Assembly: GCF_018129995.1 (NCBI RefSeq)
Contig: NZ_JAFCKS010000001.1
Span: 841,001-905,000 of the forward strand
Direction of reading: 5' to 3'
From: Bradyrhizobium sp. SZCCT0153
GTDB taxonomy: Bacteria > Pseudomonadota > Alphaproteobacteria > Rhizobiales > Xanthobacteraceae
Length of the DNA: 64,000 nucleotides
The notes under the pieces were generated by a model, which did not search any database, was not told the DNA's origin, and saw only the letters and a list, made by a program, of their open reading frames with translations. Positions 54,534 to 63,081 of the stretch are shown piece after piece. The translations under genes were made by a program, and so were the position numbers. How positions within the stretch are numbered: position 1 is the first letter of the stretch; every line of letters starts with the position of its first letter.

Positions 54534-55493
54534 ATGGATGCAGCGAGAACGCCGGGCATCTTCGTTCACCAATATGCGGGCCTGCCGATGGGTCCGGCCT
54601 TTGAGCATTGGCGCGAACGGGCTTTCGGTTCCTGCGGCCTGGACATCGGGCCGAGCCGTGGCGACAGCATCGATTGCCGGCTCCAGATCAGCGTGGTCGA
54701 CAACATCGCGCTGGCCATTCCCGAAGGCGCCTCCGCGCAATATTCACGCACCCAGAGCCATCTTGCCGACGGCAGCGACGACCTCGTCCTGATCGCGGGC
54801 CATGCGGGCCTCGTCCGCGTCGGGCAGAACGGCCATACCGTCGAGCTTGCGCCGGCGCAGATGGTGCTCGTCGACATGGCCATCACCGGCACGGTCGGCC
54901 ATACCGACGAAGATCGCTTCACCAGCATCCGCATGCCGCGCCGGGCGCTGCTCGACATCAACCCGCGTGCCGAGGACAAGCTGTCGCAAGTGCTCTCCGA
55001 CGGTGCAATCGCCGAGACGATCTTCCGCTACCATGCCCTTGCCGCCCATCATGCGCCGCATCTCGACGCCGTGGGCCAGCGCCTCACGGCGCAGCACATG
55101 GTCGATCTCGTCGGTCTTTTGCTCGGCACCGATGCGGAGCATGCAAGCCTCGCGCGCGGGCGAGGTCATGCGGCGGCCCGTCTCGATCTCATGCGCGCCG
55201 ACGTGATGGCCGCTCTCGGCCGCAATGATCTCTGCCTGTCCGAGATCGCGACGCGCTCCGGCTTGAGCCCGCGCCAGGCTCAACGCCTGTTCGAGCAGGC
55301 CGGAACCACATTCACCGAATTTGTGCTGGAGCAGCGCCTGCTGCAGGCGCGCAAGCTGCTCGGCGATCCCCGCGCCAGGACGCGCAAGATCAGCGACATC
55401 GCACACTCATCGGGCTTCTCCGACCTGTCCTATTTCAACCGCGCCTTCCGCAAGCGCTTTGGCGCGACGCCGTCGGAACTGCGCGAGGCCTGA
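54534..55493 (+). CDS. AraC-family transcriptional regulator
   Basis: A 319-residue regulator. The C-terminal AraC/XylS DNA-binding domain has two helix-turn-helix units: 'DLCLSEIATRSGLSPRQAQRLFEQAG' and 'RKISDIAHSSGFSDLSYFNRAFRKRFGATPSELR'. The N-terminal 200 residues are the AraC_binding_2-like sensor. Start set at MDAARTPG; the frame extends 20 codons upstream without family support. Followed 140 bases on by an NDH-2-like flavoprotein on the same strand, a possible target. Confidence 0.88.
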   Translation: MDAARTPGIFVHQYAGLPMGPAFEHWRERAFGSCGLDIGPSRGDSIDCRLQISVVDNIALAIPEGASAQYSRTQSHLADGSDDLVLIAGHAGLVRVGQNGHTVELAPAQMVLVDMAITGTVGHTDEDRFTSIRMPRRALLDINPRAEDKLSQVLSDGAIAETIFRYHALAAHHAPHLDAVGQRLTAQHMVDLVGLLLGTDAEHASLARGRGHAAARLDLMRADVMAALGRNDLCLSEIATRSGLSPRQAQRLFEQAGTTFTEFVLEQRLLQARKLLGDPRARTRKISDIAHSSGFSDLSYFNRAFRKRFGATPSELREA

Positions 55494-55633
55494 GCCGCAC
55501 CGAGAATTTGTGCTGCCGGCCGGTACCGCGACAGTTGGTCCGCCCGGCCGGATGAGCTATATCTGTCTGCGCGGTCGGACGCCTCGATCGCTCGTCGCTT
55601 CCTTGTCACTCTCTTGGGAATGCAGTCACGGAC

Positions 55634-56854
55634 ATGGCGCGTATCGTCGTGCTCGGCGCCGGATTTGCGGGTCTGTGGGCGGCCATCGGTGCCGCGCGCA
55701 AGCGCGACGAGATCGGTGCGGCCGGCAGTGACATCGAGATCCGCCTCGTCGATCGCAATCCCTATCACAACATCCGCGTCCGCAATTACGAGGTCGACCT
55801 CAGCGAGGTCGCGCTTCCGCTGCCGCAACTGCTGGATCCGATCGGCGTCAGTCACGGGATCGGCGAGGTCGAAGCCATCGATCCCGTCCGGCGCGAGATC
55901 TCGCTGGTCACCGGCGGCGGCGACGAGACGCTGGCCTATGACCGGCTGGTGCTGGCGCTCGGCAGCGAAGTGATGCGTCCCGACGTTCCCGGCCTTGTCG
56001 AGCATGCTTTCGACGTCGACACCTATGCCGCGGCGCTCCGACTCGAGGATCATCTGACTTCGCTTGGACGCAGCGCGCCCGCGCCGGGGCGCGCGACGGT
56101 CGTTGTGGTCGGCGCCGGCTTCACCGGCATCGAGGTCGCGGCCGAGATGCCCGACAGGCTGGCGCGCGCCGGCATCAATGGCAGCCGACGCATCATCCTG
56201 GTCGATCCCAATCCTGTGGTCGGCGCCAGCATCGGCGCGCATGCGCGTCCGGTCATCGAGACGGCATTGGCCTCGCTCGACGTCGAGACGCGGCTCGGCG
56301 TGCGCGTCGCATCCGTCGAGGCCGGCGGCCTGCGCCTGAGCTCTGGCGAGTTCATTCCGGCGCAGACGGTGATCTGGTGTGCCGGGATGCGCGCGAGCCC
56401 CTTGGCGGCGAGCTTTCCGGGTGCACGCGACCGCCTCGGGCGTCTTCTCGTCGATCCCTTCATGCGGGTTGCGGATGCCGACGGTGTGTTTGCGGCCGGC
56501 GACGTTGCCTCGAGCGTGGTCGACGGCTTGCATCCGACCGTGATGTCCTGCCAGTTCGCCCGCCCGATGGGCCGTTTCGCCGGGCACAATGTGGTGGCCG
56601 ATCTCGCAGGCCTGCCGCTGCTCCCGCTGCGGATCGATTGGTATGTGACCGTGCTCGATCTCGGTGGCTGGGGCGCGCTCTATACGGAAGGGTGGGACCG
56701 CGAAGTCCGCACCACCGGCGCGGCCGCGAAGGCGACCAAGGAGACCATCAACCGCAGGCGCATCTATCCGCCGCTCTCGGGACGCAAGGAGGAGCTCCTC
56801 GCTGCGGCAGCTCCGACCCTGCAGGCGCCGCCGCCGACCTATGGGGCGCGGTAG
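55634..56854 (+). CDS. NAD(P)/FAD-dependent oxidoreductase (NDH-2-like)
   Basis: A 406-residue two-dinucleotide-binding-domain flavoprotein. FAD-binding 'IVVLGAGFAGLWAAIGAA' (about 4-21), NAD-binding 'VVVVGAGFTGIEVAAEM' (about 155-171), FAD C-terminal motif 'GVFAAGDVAS'. It resembles type II NADH dehydrogenase, but the C-terminal membrane-anchoring helix is not obvious and the quinone-site residues cannot be judged. Likely oxidises NADH with quinone or a small acceptor. Terminates at the hairpin 56921-56951. Confidence 0.83.
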   Translation: MARIVVLGAGFAGLWAAIGAARKRDEIGAAGSDIEIRLVDRNPYHNIRVRNYEVDLSEVALPLPQLLDPIGVSHGIGEVEAIDPVRREISLVTGGGDETLAYDRLVLALGSEVMRPDVPGLVEHAFDVDTYAAALRLEDHLTSLGRSAPAPGRATVVVVGAGFTGIEVAAEMPDRLARAGINGSRRIILVDPNPVVGASIGAHARPVIETALASLDVETRLGVRVASVEAGGLRLSSGEFIPAQTVIWCAGMRASPLAASFPGARDRLGRLLVDPFMRVADADGVFAAGDVASSVVDGLHPTVMSCQFARPMGRFAGHNVVADLAGLPLLPLRIDWYVTVLDLGGWGALYTEGWDREVRTTGAAAKATKETINRRRIYPPLSGRKEELLAAAAPTLQAPPPTYGAR

Positions 56855-56920
56855 CGGATGCTCGTTGGAGGATTGACGGCAGTTCGCCCCACTCCGTCGC
56901 GATGACGGACCCCAGACATG

Positions 56921-56951
56921 AGAAAGCGCCCGTGGGGGGCGGGCGCTTTCT
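56921..56951. terminator. Bidirectional intrinsic terminator
   Basis: Perfect 12-base stem AGAAAGCGCCCG/CGGGCGCTTTCT with a 7-base G-rich loop, between the flavoprotein gene (plus) and the small membrane protein gene (minus). Confidence 0.85.
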
Positions 56952-57045
56952 GTAGTCGACTTGGGGTTGGGGTCGTCTACATATCCACGTGGCGACTTTG
57001 GGGGGCTGATAAAGAGCCGCGTGAATTCCTGAAACTCATGTCTCC

Positions 57046-57246
57046 TTAGCGAACGAGTGAAGCGTTCGAGCTGGTGATCACAACCGGCTTGCCGGCCTTG
57101 ATGACGCGGGCGGTCTGGGTCAGACCTTCGTCCGAACCCGTGCGCGCCGTGATGCCGAAGCCTGCCACCGCGATCCCTGCGACGAGGGCCACGACCACGA
57201 TCTTCAGGTGGGTCGAGCGATCTGCGCTGTAAATCGAGTGGTTCAT
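57046..57246 (-). CDS. Small membrane/secreted protein, 66 residues
   Basis: MNHSIYSADRSTHLKIVVVA, a hydrophobic helix (about 14-33), then a short periplasmic-type tail 'GSDEGLTQTARVIKAGKPVV..SSNASLVR'. An AAGGAGCC-like site (GGAGCC) precedes the start. It looks like a conserved rhizobial small protein of unknown function. Upstream DNA (57400-57445) is unusually A/T-rich. Confidence 0.7.
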   Translation of the reverse strand: MNHSIYSADRSTHLKIVVVALVAGIAVAGFGITARTGSDEGLTQTARVIKAGKPVVITSSNASLVR

Positions 57247-57540
57247 GGAAGGCTCCTGCCGCCCTCTACCCGAAGTAGTCGCCGCCCTGTTCGGGCAGGT
57301 TCATGCTTCCGATGCCCAACAACCTAGTATTGGGGGGATTCGTTCCCAAGAGGCGATCACAAGAGCGTGACACGACGTGAGAGTCCGCGATCAGAAGCGG
57401 CCTCCAATCGTGCAATTATATAATTATTTCAAGTACGTAATGTGCCTGCAAGGCGTTTTATCGACATCTGGTCGACAAGGCGCCCGGAACTCAAAAACCA
57501 TTTGCCTGTGGCCAAAAAACATACGGCTTCTTAAGGCAAA

Positions 57541-59682
57541 TCAGATGCTTCCGACCGTTTTCAACCTTGCCCTCGGGTGGATTTCCGCCTGCGACAGCAC
57601 GGTGGTCTGGGCCCGGAACCGCTCGACCAGGGAGCGCACGAAGGGACGAATTGCCGCAGAGGTGACCAGCACCGGCGCCTCGCCCTCGCGGGCGGCGCGT
57701 TCGAACGCCTCGCGCACGCCGGTCATGAACTCCGACAGCTTCGAGGGCTGCATCGCGAGGCTGCGCTCCTCGCCCTGGCCGATGATGGATTCGGCAAAGG
57801 CCTGCTCCCACCGCGCCGACAATGCGATCAGCGGCAGATAACCGTTGTAGGAGGTGTTCTGCGCGCAGATCTGCCGCGCCAGCCGCGCGCGGACGTGCTC
57901 GACCATGGTGGCGGGATTGCGCGAGAAAGCGAGCGAATCCGCGATGCCCTCGAGGATCGTCGAGAGGTCGCGGATCGAGATGCGCTCGGCGAGCAGCAGC
58001 TGCAGCACGCGCTGGATGCCGGAGACCGTGACCTGTCCCGGCACGATGTCCTTGACCAGCTCGCTCTGCTCCTTCGGCAGCTCCTTGAGCAGCTTCTGCA
58101 CCTCGCCATAGGAGAGCAGGTCCGACATGTTGGCCTTGAGCAGCTCGGTGAGGTGGGTCGAGAGCACGGTCGCGGCGTCGACGACGGTATAGCCCTTGAG
58201 CGAGGCCTCCTCCTTGAGGCTGGCATCGACCCAGGTCGCGGGCAGGCCGAAGGTCGGCTCGGTGGTGTGGATGCCGGGCACCTGCACCTGGCTGCCGCCG
58301 GGGTCCATGACCATGAACTGGTTCGGCCAGATCTTGCCGGAGCCCGCGTCGACTTCCTTGATCTTGATGATGTAGGTGTTGGCTTCGAGCTGGACGTTGT
58401 CGAGAATGCGCACGGCGGGCATCACAAAACCCATCTCGATCGCGAGCGAGCGGCGCAGCGCCTTGATCTGCTCGGTGAGGCGGTCGGTGCCGTCCGGCCC
58501 GTTGACGAGCGGCAGCAGCGCATAGCCGAGCTCGATCTTGAGGTCGTCGATCTTGAGTGCAGCCGAGATCGGCTCCTCGGTCGCAGCGGCGCCCGACGCG
58601 CCCGGCGTTCCCGGTGCAGGTGCGGTCTTTGCAATTTCGGCAGCCCTTGCAGTCGCCCGGTTGCGGTTGCGGGCGTGCCAGGCGAGCGCGCCGGCGCCGG
58701 CGCCGAGCGCCAGGAACGGAAGGGTCGGGATGCCCGGCAGCGCCGCCAGCACCAGCATGACCGCCGCGGACATCGCGAGCGCCTGCGGGTAGCCGGAGAA
58801 CTGCTTCATCAGCGCCTTGTCGGCAGCGCCCGAGACGCCGGCCTTGGAGACGAGCAGGCCGGCCGCGGTCGAGACGATCAGCGCCGGCACCTGGGTGACG
58901 AGGCCGTCACCGACGGTCAGCAGCGTGTAGCTGCGGCCGGCGTCGGCAAAGGAGAGGCCCTGCTGCGCCACGCCGATGATCATGCCGCCGACGACGTTGA
59001 TGAAGACGATCAGGAGGCCCGCGATGGCGTCGCCGCGAACGAATTTCGAGGCACCGTCCATGGCGCCGAAGAAGCCGCTCTCGTCCTCCAGGTCCTTGCG
59101 GCGCTGCTTGGCGACCGCCTCGTCGATCAGGCCGGCGGAGAGGTCGGCGTCGATCGCCATCTGCTTGCCGGGCATGGCGTCGAGGTGGAAGCGGGCGGCG
59201 ACTTCGGCGATACGGCCCGAACCCTTGGTGATGACCACGAAGTTGACGATGATCAGGATGGCGAAGACGATGATGCCGATGACGAAATTGCCGCCCATCA
59301 CGAAGCTGCCGAAGGCCTCGATGACGTGACCGGCGGCATCCGTGCCCTCGTGCCCGTGCGACAGGATCAGGCGGGTGGAGGCCATGTTGAGCGACAGGCG
59401 CAGCATGGTCGAGATCAGCAGGACGGTCGGGAAGGCGGAAAATTCCAGCGGCGCCTGGATGAACAGCGACGTCATCAGGATCAGGATCGAGAGCGTGATC
59501 GAGATCGCCAGGAACAGGTCCAGCACGATCGCGGGCAGCGGGAGGATCAGCACCACCAGGATGGTGAGGACGCCGAGGGCCAGCGCGATATCGCCGCGCT
59601 TGAGGATGTTCCCGACCTCGGCAAGGGTGGGGAAGCCGGCGTTCGTGCTGCCTACGCCCTGTCCCGCGGTGACGTCGACCAT
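57541..59682 (-). CDS. flhA: Flagellar export gate protein FlhA
   Basis: A 713-residue FlhA. The N-terminal half has about eight transmembrane helices with the family segments 'PLPAIVLDLFLAISITLSIL', 'LRLSLNMASTRLIL', 'KGSGRIAEVAARFHLDAMPGKQMAID' and 'DGASKFVRGDAIAGLLI'; the C-terminal half is the cytosolic nonamer-forming domain ('HLTELLKANMSDLLSYGEVQKLL'). It forms the export gate driven with FliI. Start MVDVTAGQ follows GGGGGAGC. A CtrA-like box lies about 170 bases upstream. It is detached from fliI-fliJ by 10 kb. Confidence 0.96.
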   Translation of the reverse strand: MVDVTAGQGVGSTNAGFPTLAEVGNILKRGDIALALGVLTILVVLILPLPAIVLDLFLAISITLSILILMTSLFIQAPLEFSAFPTVLLISTMLRLSLNMASTRLILSHGHEGTDAAGHVIEAFGSFVMGGNFVIGIIVFAILIIVNFVVITKGSGRIAEVAARFHLDAMPGKQMAIDADLSAGLIDEAVAKQRRKDLEDESGFFGAMDGASKFVRGDAIAGLLIVFINVVGGMIIGVAQQGLSFADAGRSYTLLTVGDGLVTQVPALIVSTAAGLLVSKAGVSGAADKALMKQFSGYPQALAMSAAVMLVLAALPGIPTLPFLALGAGAGALAWHARNRNRATARAAEIAKTAPAPGTPGASGAAATEEPISAALKIDDLKIELGYALLPLVNGPDGTDRLTEQIKALRRSLAIEMGFVMPAVRILDNVQLEANTYIIKIKEVDAGSGKIWPNQFMVMDPGGSQVQVPGIHTTEPTFGLPATWVDASLKEEASLKGYTVVDAATVLSTHLTELLKANMSDLLSYGEVQKLLKELPKEQSELVKDIVPGQVTVSGIQRVLQLLLAERISIRDLSTILEGIADSLAFSRNPATMVEHVRARLARQICAQNTSYNGYLPLIALSARWEQAFAESIIGQGEERSLAMQPSKLSEFMTGVREAFERAAREGEAPVLVTSAAIRPFVRSLVERFRAQTTVLSQAEIHPRARLKTVGSI

Positions 59683-59850
59683 GGTAGCTGCTCCCCCGCG
59701 CGACTGCCGTCCGCGCGCCCCAATTGTCTGCGCGGCGGCCGAAGGGCCGCCGTTCCGAAAGTGAGGCACCGCACTGGCGTCCACGGGGGCTCCCGTCTTA
59801 CGCGGCTGACGACACTCGACTTCACTCGGCAATTCTTGCCGGGTGTATGG

Positions 59851-59865
59851 TTAGCAAACGGTTAA
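59851..59865. promoter_or_regulatory. CtrA-like box upstream of flhA
   Basis: TTAG-CAAACGG-TTAA on the plus strand (TTAA-CCGTTTG-CTAA on the coding strand): seven of eight positions of the CtrA consensus, 169 bases from the flhA start. Confidence 0.6.
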
Positions 59866-60003
59866 CGGAGGGTGCGGGCAAGCGTGAAGGGAGAGGGCGT
59901 CGGGGGGCCCCGAGAGATCATTCCAGGCGGAGGCTCTGGGCGGCGAACCAACAGCCACCCAGCCTCAGGCCTTAGACGGGAACCGCCACTTCACGCTCCG
60001 GAT

Positions 60004-60756
60004 CTACAGCGCGTCCAGGACATCGGCCTTGCCCATGGGCGACGGTGCGGTCGTCCCCTTCCTGATCGACTCCGCAACGTAACGAAGCTCGAGATTCTTC
60101 ACGAACCAATAAAGGGCAAAGGCCCAGAGGCCGGACCACTCCACATACAGGATGTAGGAATCGTTCTCTCGATCCGTATGCAGGAAATGCATGATGACCG
60201 AGCCTGCCATGGCCAGCAACATGTAGGTGCCGATCAGGAAGTAGGCCCTCCTGAACCATTTGCGGGCCGCACTGTCCTTCTTGAGCTTCGACAGCGTCGA
60301 GTCCGAGTACCAGAATATGATGATGCCGATACAGGCGAACGCCAGCACCGCGCTGATTCCGTGCAGCGTCACATTCGGAAGGCCGAACGATGCGAGTGTG
60401 AATGGACTCGTCTTGCCGGAGACGGCCATGGGAAAGATCGCAACGCCCAGGACAAATGCGCCGGTAAGGCTGAGCCAGCGGTCTTCATTTTTCGAGAAGC
60501 CCTTGTAGCGGTACAAGAACACGCCGACAGCGAAGAGGAAACCGCAGAACCAAAGCCGGACGGGATAGAGATCCGCCCTGCCTTGAACCGCGTCCTGGGC
60601 AAAATAGTAATCGCTCAACGAGGGCTGGAGACGAATGCCCCAAAGGAGTCCGATCAAGATGACGACGACCGGGAAAGCCGCAGTCAGCGCGCCCATCCGT
60701 GTTCGCAGTTTGCGGTAGTTTTCAACAATAGCCTTGTCGATATGATCCTGCTCCAT
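60004..60756 (-). CDS. Polytopic membrane protein, hypothetical
   Basis: A 250-residue protein with about six hydrophobic helices: 'GALTAAFPVVVILIGLLWGI', 'LWFCGFLFAVGVFLYRY', 'LTGAFVLGVAIFPMAVSG', 'VLAFACIGIIIFWYSD', 'YFLIGTYMLLAMAGSVIMHFL', 'SGLWAFALYWFVKNLELRY'. Start at MEQDHIDK (a Met four codons upstream is possible). No family recognised. It stands alone, between flhA and the copper operon. Confidence 0.75.
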   Translation of the reverse strand: MEQDHIDKAIVENYRKLRTRMGALTAAFPVVVILIGLLWGIRLQPSLSDYYFAQDAVQGRADLYPVRLWFCGFLFAVGVFLYRYKGFSKNEDRWLSLTGAFVLGVAIFPMAVSGKTSPFTLASFGLPNVTLHGISAVLAFACIGIIIFWYSDSTLSKLKKDSAARKWFRRAYFLIGTYMLLAMAGSVIMHFLHTDRENDSYILYVEWSGLWAFALYWFVKNLELRYVAESIRKGTTAPSPMGKADVLDAL

Positions 60757-60922
60757 AATGCGCTCCATGACTCAAATAAGGGTCATCTTGCCATTATTTA
60801 AAGTTGTGGAAAAGAGAGAGGTATCTCTGCGGGCGTCGCCGTTTAAGTCATGGTGGCGATCCCCGAACCTCGAGATTCCGGGGTTCGATGCAGCGCATCG
60901 CCCCCGGAACGACGAGGGCTGC

Positions 60923-61225
60923 CTACTTCGCCTTCTCTATTCTGGTCACCGTATACCCCGAAGCCGCCTCCTCGGCTTCGAAGGTGACCTTGTCGCCGAC
61001 CTTCACCTGCTTGAGCAAGGCAGGGTCCCTGACCCGGTAGACCATGGTCATGGGTTCATCCATGCCGAGGCTTTTCGCCGGTCCGTGCTTGAGCGTGATC
61101 TTGCCGGTGCCTTCGTCGATCTTCTTGACCTCGCCGCTGATCGCGGCGCCCTGGGCCGCGAAGGCTCCGGCGGCAAGACCGACGGTCAGCGCCAACGCGG
61201 CAGCGATACGGATGATGCGGTTCAT
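60923..61225 (-). CDS. CusF-like periplasmic copper-binding protein
   Basis: A 100-residue exported protein: signal peptide 'IAAALALTVGLAAGAFAAQG', then an OB-fold CusF domain with 'GEVKKIDEGTGKITLKHGP' and the metal segment 'GMDEPMTMVYRV' supplying Met ligands and following the known CusF pattern. CusF ferries Cu(I) in the periplasm. Last gene of the copper operon. Confidence 0.88.
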   Translation of the reverse strand: MNRIIRIAAALALTVGLAAGAFAAQGAAISGEVKKIDEGTGKITLKHGPAKSLGMDEPMTMVYRVRDPALLKQVKVGDKVTFEAEEAASGYTVTRIEKAK

Positions 61226-61239
61226 CGAAGGCTCCCTCG

Positions 61240-61695
61240 TTACTTCACGGTGACGTGGCCGACCATGCCGTAGTCGCGGTGGTCGGGGATCAGGCAGGAA
61301 AACTCGAATGTGCCGGCCTTGCTGAATTTCCAGAGGATCTCGGCCGTCTTGTTCGGTGCGAGCCGCACGCCGTTGGGGTCGTCGTGCTCCATGTGCGGAT
61401 GCTTCTTCATCTCCACCGCATGCGCGAGATTCTCCTTGGTGGTGGCGAGCAGGAATTCGTGGTCCTCCTTGCCGACATTGCGCAGCACGAAACGGATCTG
61501 CTCGCCGCGTTTGACCTCGATCCTGGCGGGCGTGTAGTCCATTTCGTTCATCAAGATCTCGATCGTGCGGGCGGGCTTCTTGGAATCGCCGGGCTCGCCG
61601 GCCGAAAAGGTCCCATGCCCGTGCTGCTCGTGGGCAAAGGCCGGCGCGATCGAAAGCGCAGCCAGCGCGAGGGCGAGTTTGATCGTCTTGTTCAT
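61240..61695 (-). CDS. Periplasmic cupredoxin
   Basis: A 151-residue exported blue-copper-type protein: signal peptide ending near 'APAFAHEQ', then a cupredoxin domain in which H79 ('EDHEFLL') and C134, H139 and M144 ('FSCLIPDHRDYGMVGH') form a plausible type 1 copper site. A His-rich mature N-terminus ('HEQHGHGTF') could add copper binding. Start MNKTIK. Between the multicopper oxidase and CusF genes. Confidence 0.88.
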   Translation of the reverse strand: MNKTIKLALALAALSIAPAFAHEQHGHGTFSAGEPGDSKKPARTIEILMNEMDYTPARIEVKRGEQIRFVLRNVGKEDHEFLLATTKENLAHAVEMKKHPHMEHDDPNGVRLAPNKTAEILWKFSKAGTFEFSCLIPDHRDYGMVGHVTVK

Positions 61696-61730
61696 TGGTC
61701 TCTCCAGTTGGTGGTGGTTCATCGGCAAGC

Positions 61731-63068
61731 TCACATCTTCATGTTCTTCATCGGCGGGCCGCCTGGTTGTTGCCGCGGCGGCTCCGGGGCCGGCGGCGTG
61801 ATCTCGTAGGCGACGGTGCCTTGCGGGAACTGGTAGGCACCGGGATCGCGATAATCGTCGCGCGCGAGGTCCTCGCGGATCTTCATCACCGTGAACATGC
61901 CGCCCATCTCGATCGGGCCGAACTGGCCGGTGCCGGTCATCATCGGCAGCGTGTTGTCGGGCGCGGGCATCTCCATGTTGCCCATCGCCATGCCGGTCGA
62001 GCCCATCGCCATGCTGTCGGGCGCGAGCTTGCCGACGGCCTTGGCGAGATCCTTGCGCGACACGCCGATCAGATTGCGCACCGCGTGTCCCATCGCATTC
62101 ATGGTGTGATGCGACTTGTGGCAGTGGAACGCCCAGTCGCCGGGATTGTCGGCGAGCACGTCGAACACGCGCACCGCGCCGACCGGCACGTCGGTCGTCG
62201 TCTCAGGATATTGCGCGCTCTCCGGAATCCAGCCGCCGTCGGTGCAGGTCACCGCAAAGCTGTGGCCGTGCAGATGAATCGGATGGTTGGTCATGCTGAG
62301 ATTGCCGATGCGCACGCGCACCTTGTCGCCGAGCCTGACCGGCAACGGATCGATGCCGGGAAACACCCGCGCATTCCAGGTCCACATGTTGAAGTCGGTC
62401 ATCTCGTTGACCTGCGGCAGATAGGTGCCGGGATCGACGCGATAGGTGCTCATCACGAAGACGAAGTCGCGGTCGACGGCGCGGAAGTTCGGATCGCGCG
62501 GATGCACGACGACCATGCCCATCATGCCCATCGCCATCTGCACCATTTCGTCGGAATGCGGGTGGTACATGAAGGTCCCGCTCTTCTTCATCTCGAACTC
62601 GTAGACGAAGGTCTTGCCAGGCTGGATGTGCGGCTGGGTCAGTCCGCCGACACCGTCCATGCCGCTGGGAATGATCATGCCGTGCCAGTGCACGGTGGTG
62701 TATTCGGGCAGTCTGTTGGTGACGAAGATACGAACCTTGTCGCCTTCGACGGCCTCGATCGTCGGTCCCGGCGACTGGCCGTTATAGCCCCACAAATTCA
62801 CCTTCATGCCCTCGGCGAACTCGCGCACCACGGGCTCGGCGACGAGATGGAATTCCTTCCAGTCGCCGTTCATGCGGAACGGCAGCGACCAGCCGTTCAG
62901 CGTGACGACGGGGTGATAGTCCGGGCCGCTGGTCGGATGCAGCGGCGGCTGCATCACCACCTTGTCCATGTGCGGGGCTTCCGGGATCGAGGCGGCCTGC
63001 ACGCGGCCGCTGACGACGGATGCGCTGGCTAGCGCGGCAGTGCCCAGGAATCCTCGGCGGGAAAACAT
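61731..63068 (-). CDS. Multicopper oxidase, CopA/CueO-like, Tat-exported
   Basis: A 445-residue multicopper oxidase. The Tat signal is 'MFSRRGFLGTAALASASVV'. All copper clusters are present: HWHG (127-130), 'MYHPHSDEM', 'NHPIHLHGHSF' and 'WAFHCHKSHHTMNAMG'. A Met-rich segment near the end ('DSMAMGSTGMAMGNMEMP') suits Cu(I) oxidation, so detoxification of periplasmic copper is the likely role. Start set by GGAGG 6 bases upstream. Starts 13 bases after the TolC-type stop; operon with cupredoxin and CusF. Confidence 0.92.
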   Translation of the reverse strand: MFSRRGFLGTAALASASVVSGRVQAASIPEAPHMDKVVMQPPLHPTSGPDYHPVVTLNGWSLPFRMNGDWKEFHLVAEPVVREFAEGMKVNLWGYNGQSPGPTIEAVEGDKVRIFVTNRLPEYTTVHWHGMIIPSGMDGVGGLTQPHIQPGKTFVYEFEMKKSGTFMYHPHSDEMVQMAMGMMGMVVVHPRDPNFRAVDRDFVFVMSTYRVDPGTYLPQVNEMTDFNMWTWNARVFPGIDPLPVRLGDKVRVRIGNLSMTNHPIHLHGHSFAVTCTDGGWIPESAQYPETTTDVPVGAVRVFDVLADNPGDWAFHCHKSHHTMNAMGHAVRNLIGVSRKDLAKAVGKLAPDSMAMGSTGMAMGNMEMPAPDNTLPMMTGTGQFGPIEMGGMFTVMKIREDLARDDYRDPGAYQFPQGTVAYEITPPAPEPPRQQPGGPPMKNMKM

Positions 63069-63081
63069 CTCGGCCTCCATG

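Noticed and set aside
57577..59865. 762-residue open frame on the plus strand
   Set aside because: Antisense shadow of flhA, low-complexity Arg/Asp/Gly composition and no motif; flhA is certain on the other strand.
61695..63032. 445-residue plus-strand frame rich in His/Ala/Arg
   Set aside because: Shadow of the multicopper oxidase; the His content is the complement of Met/Val codons there.
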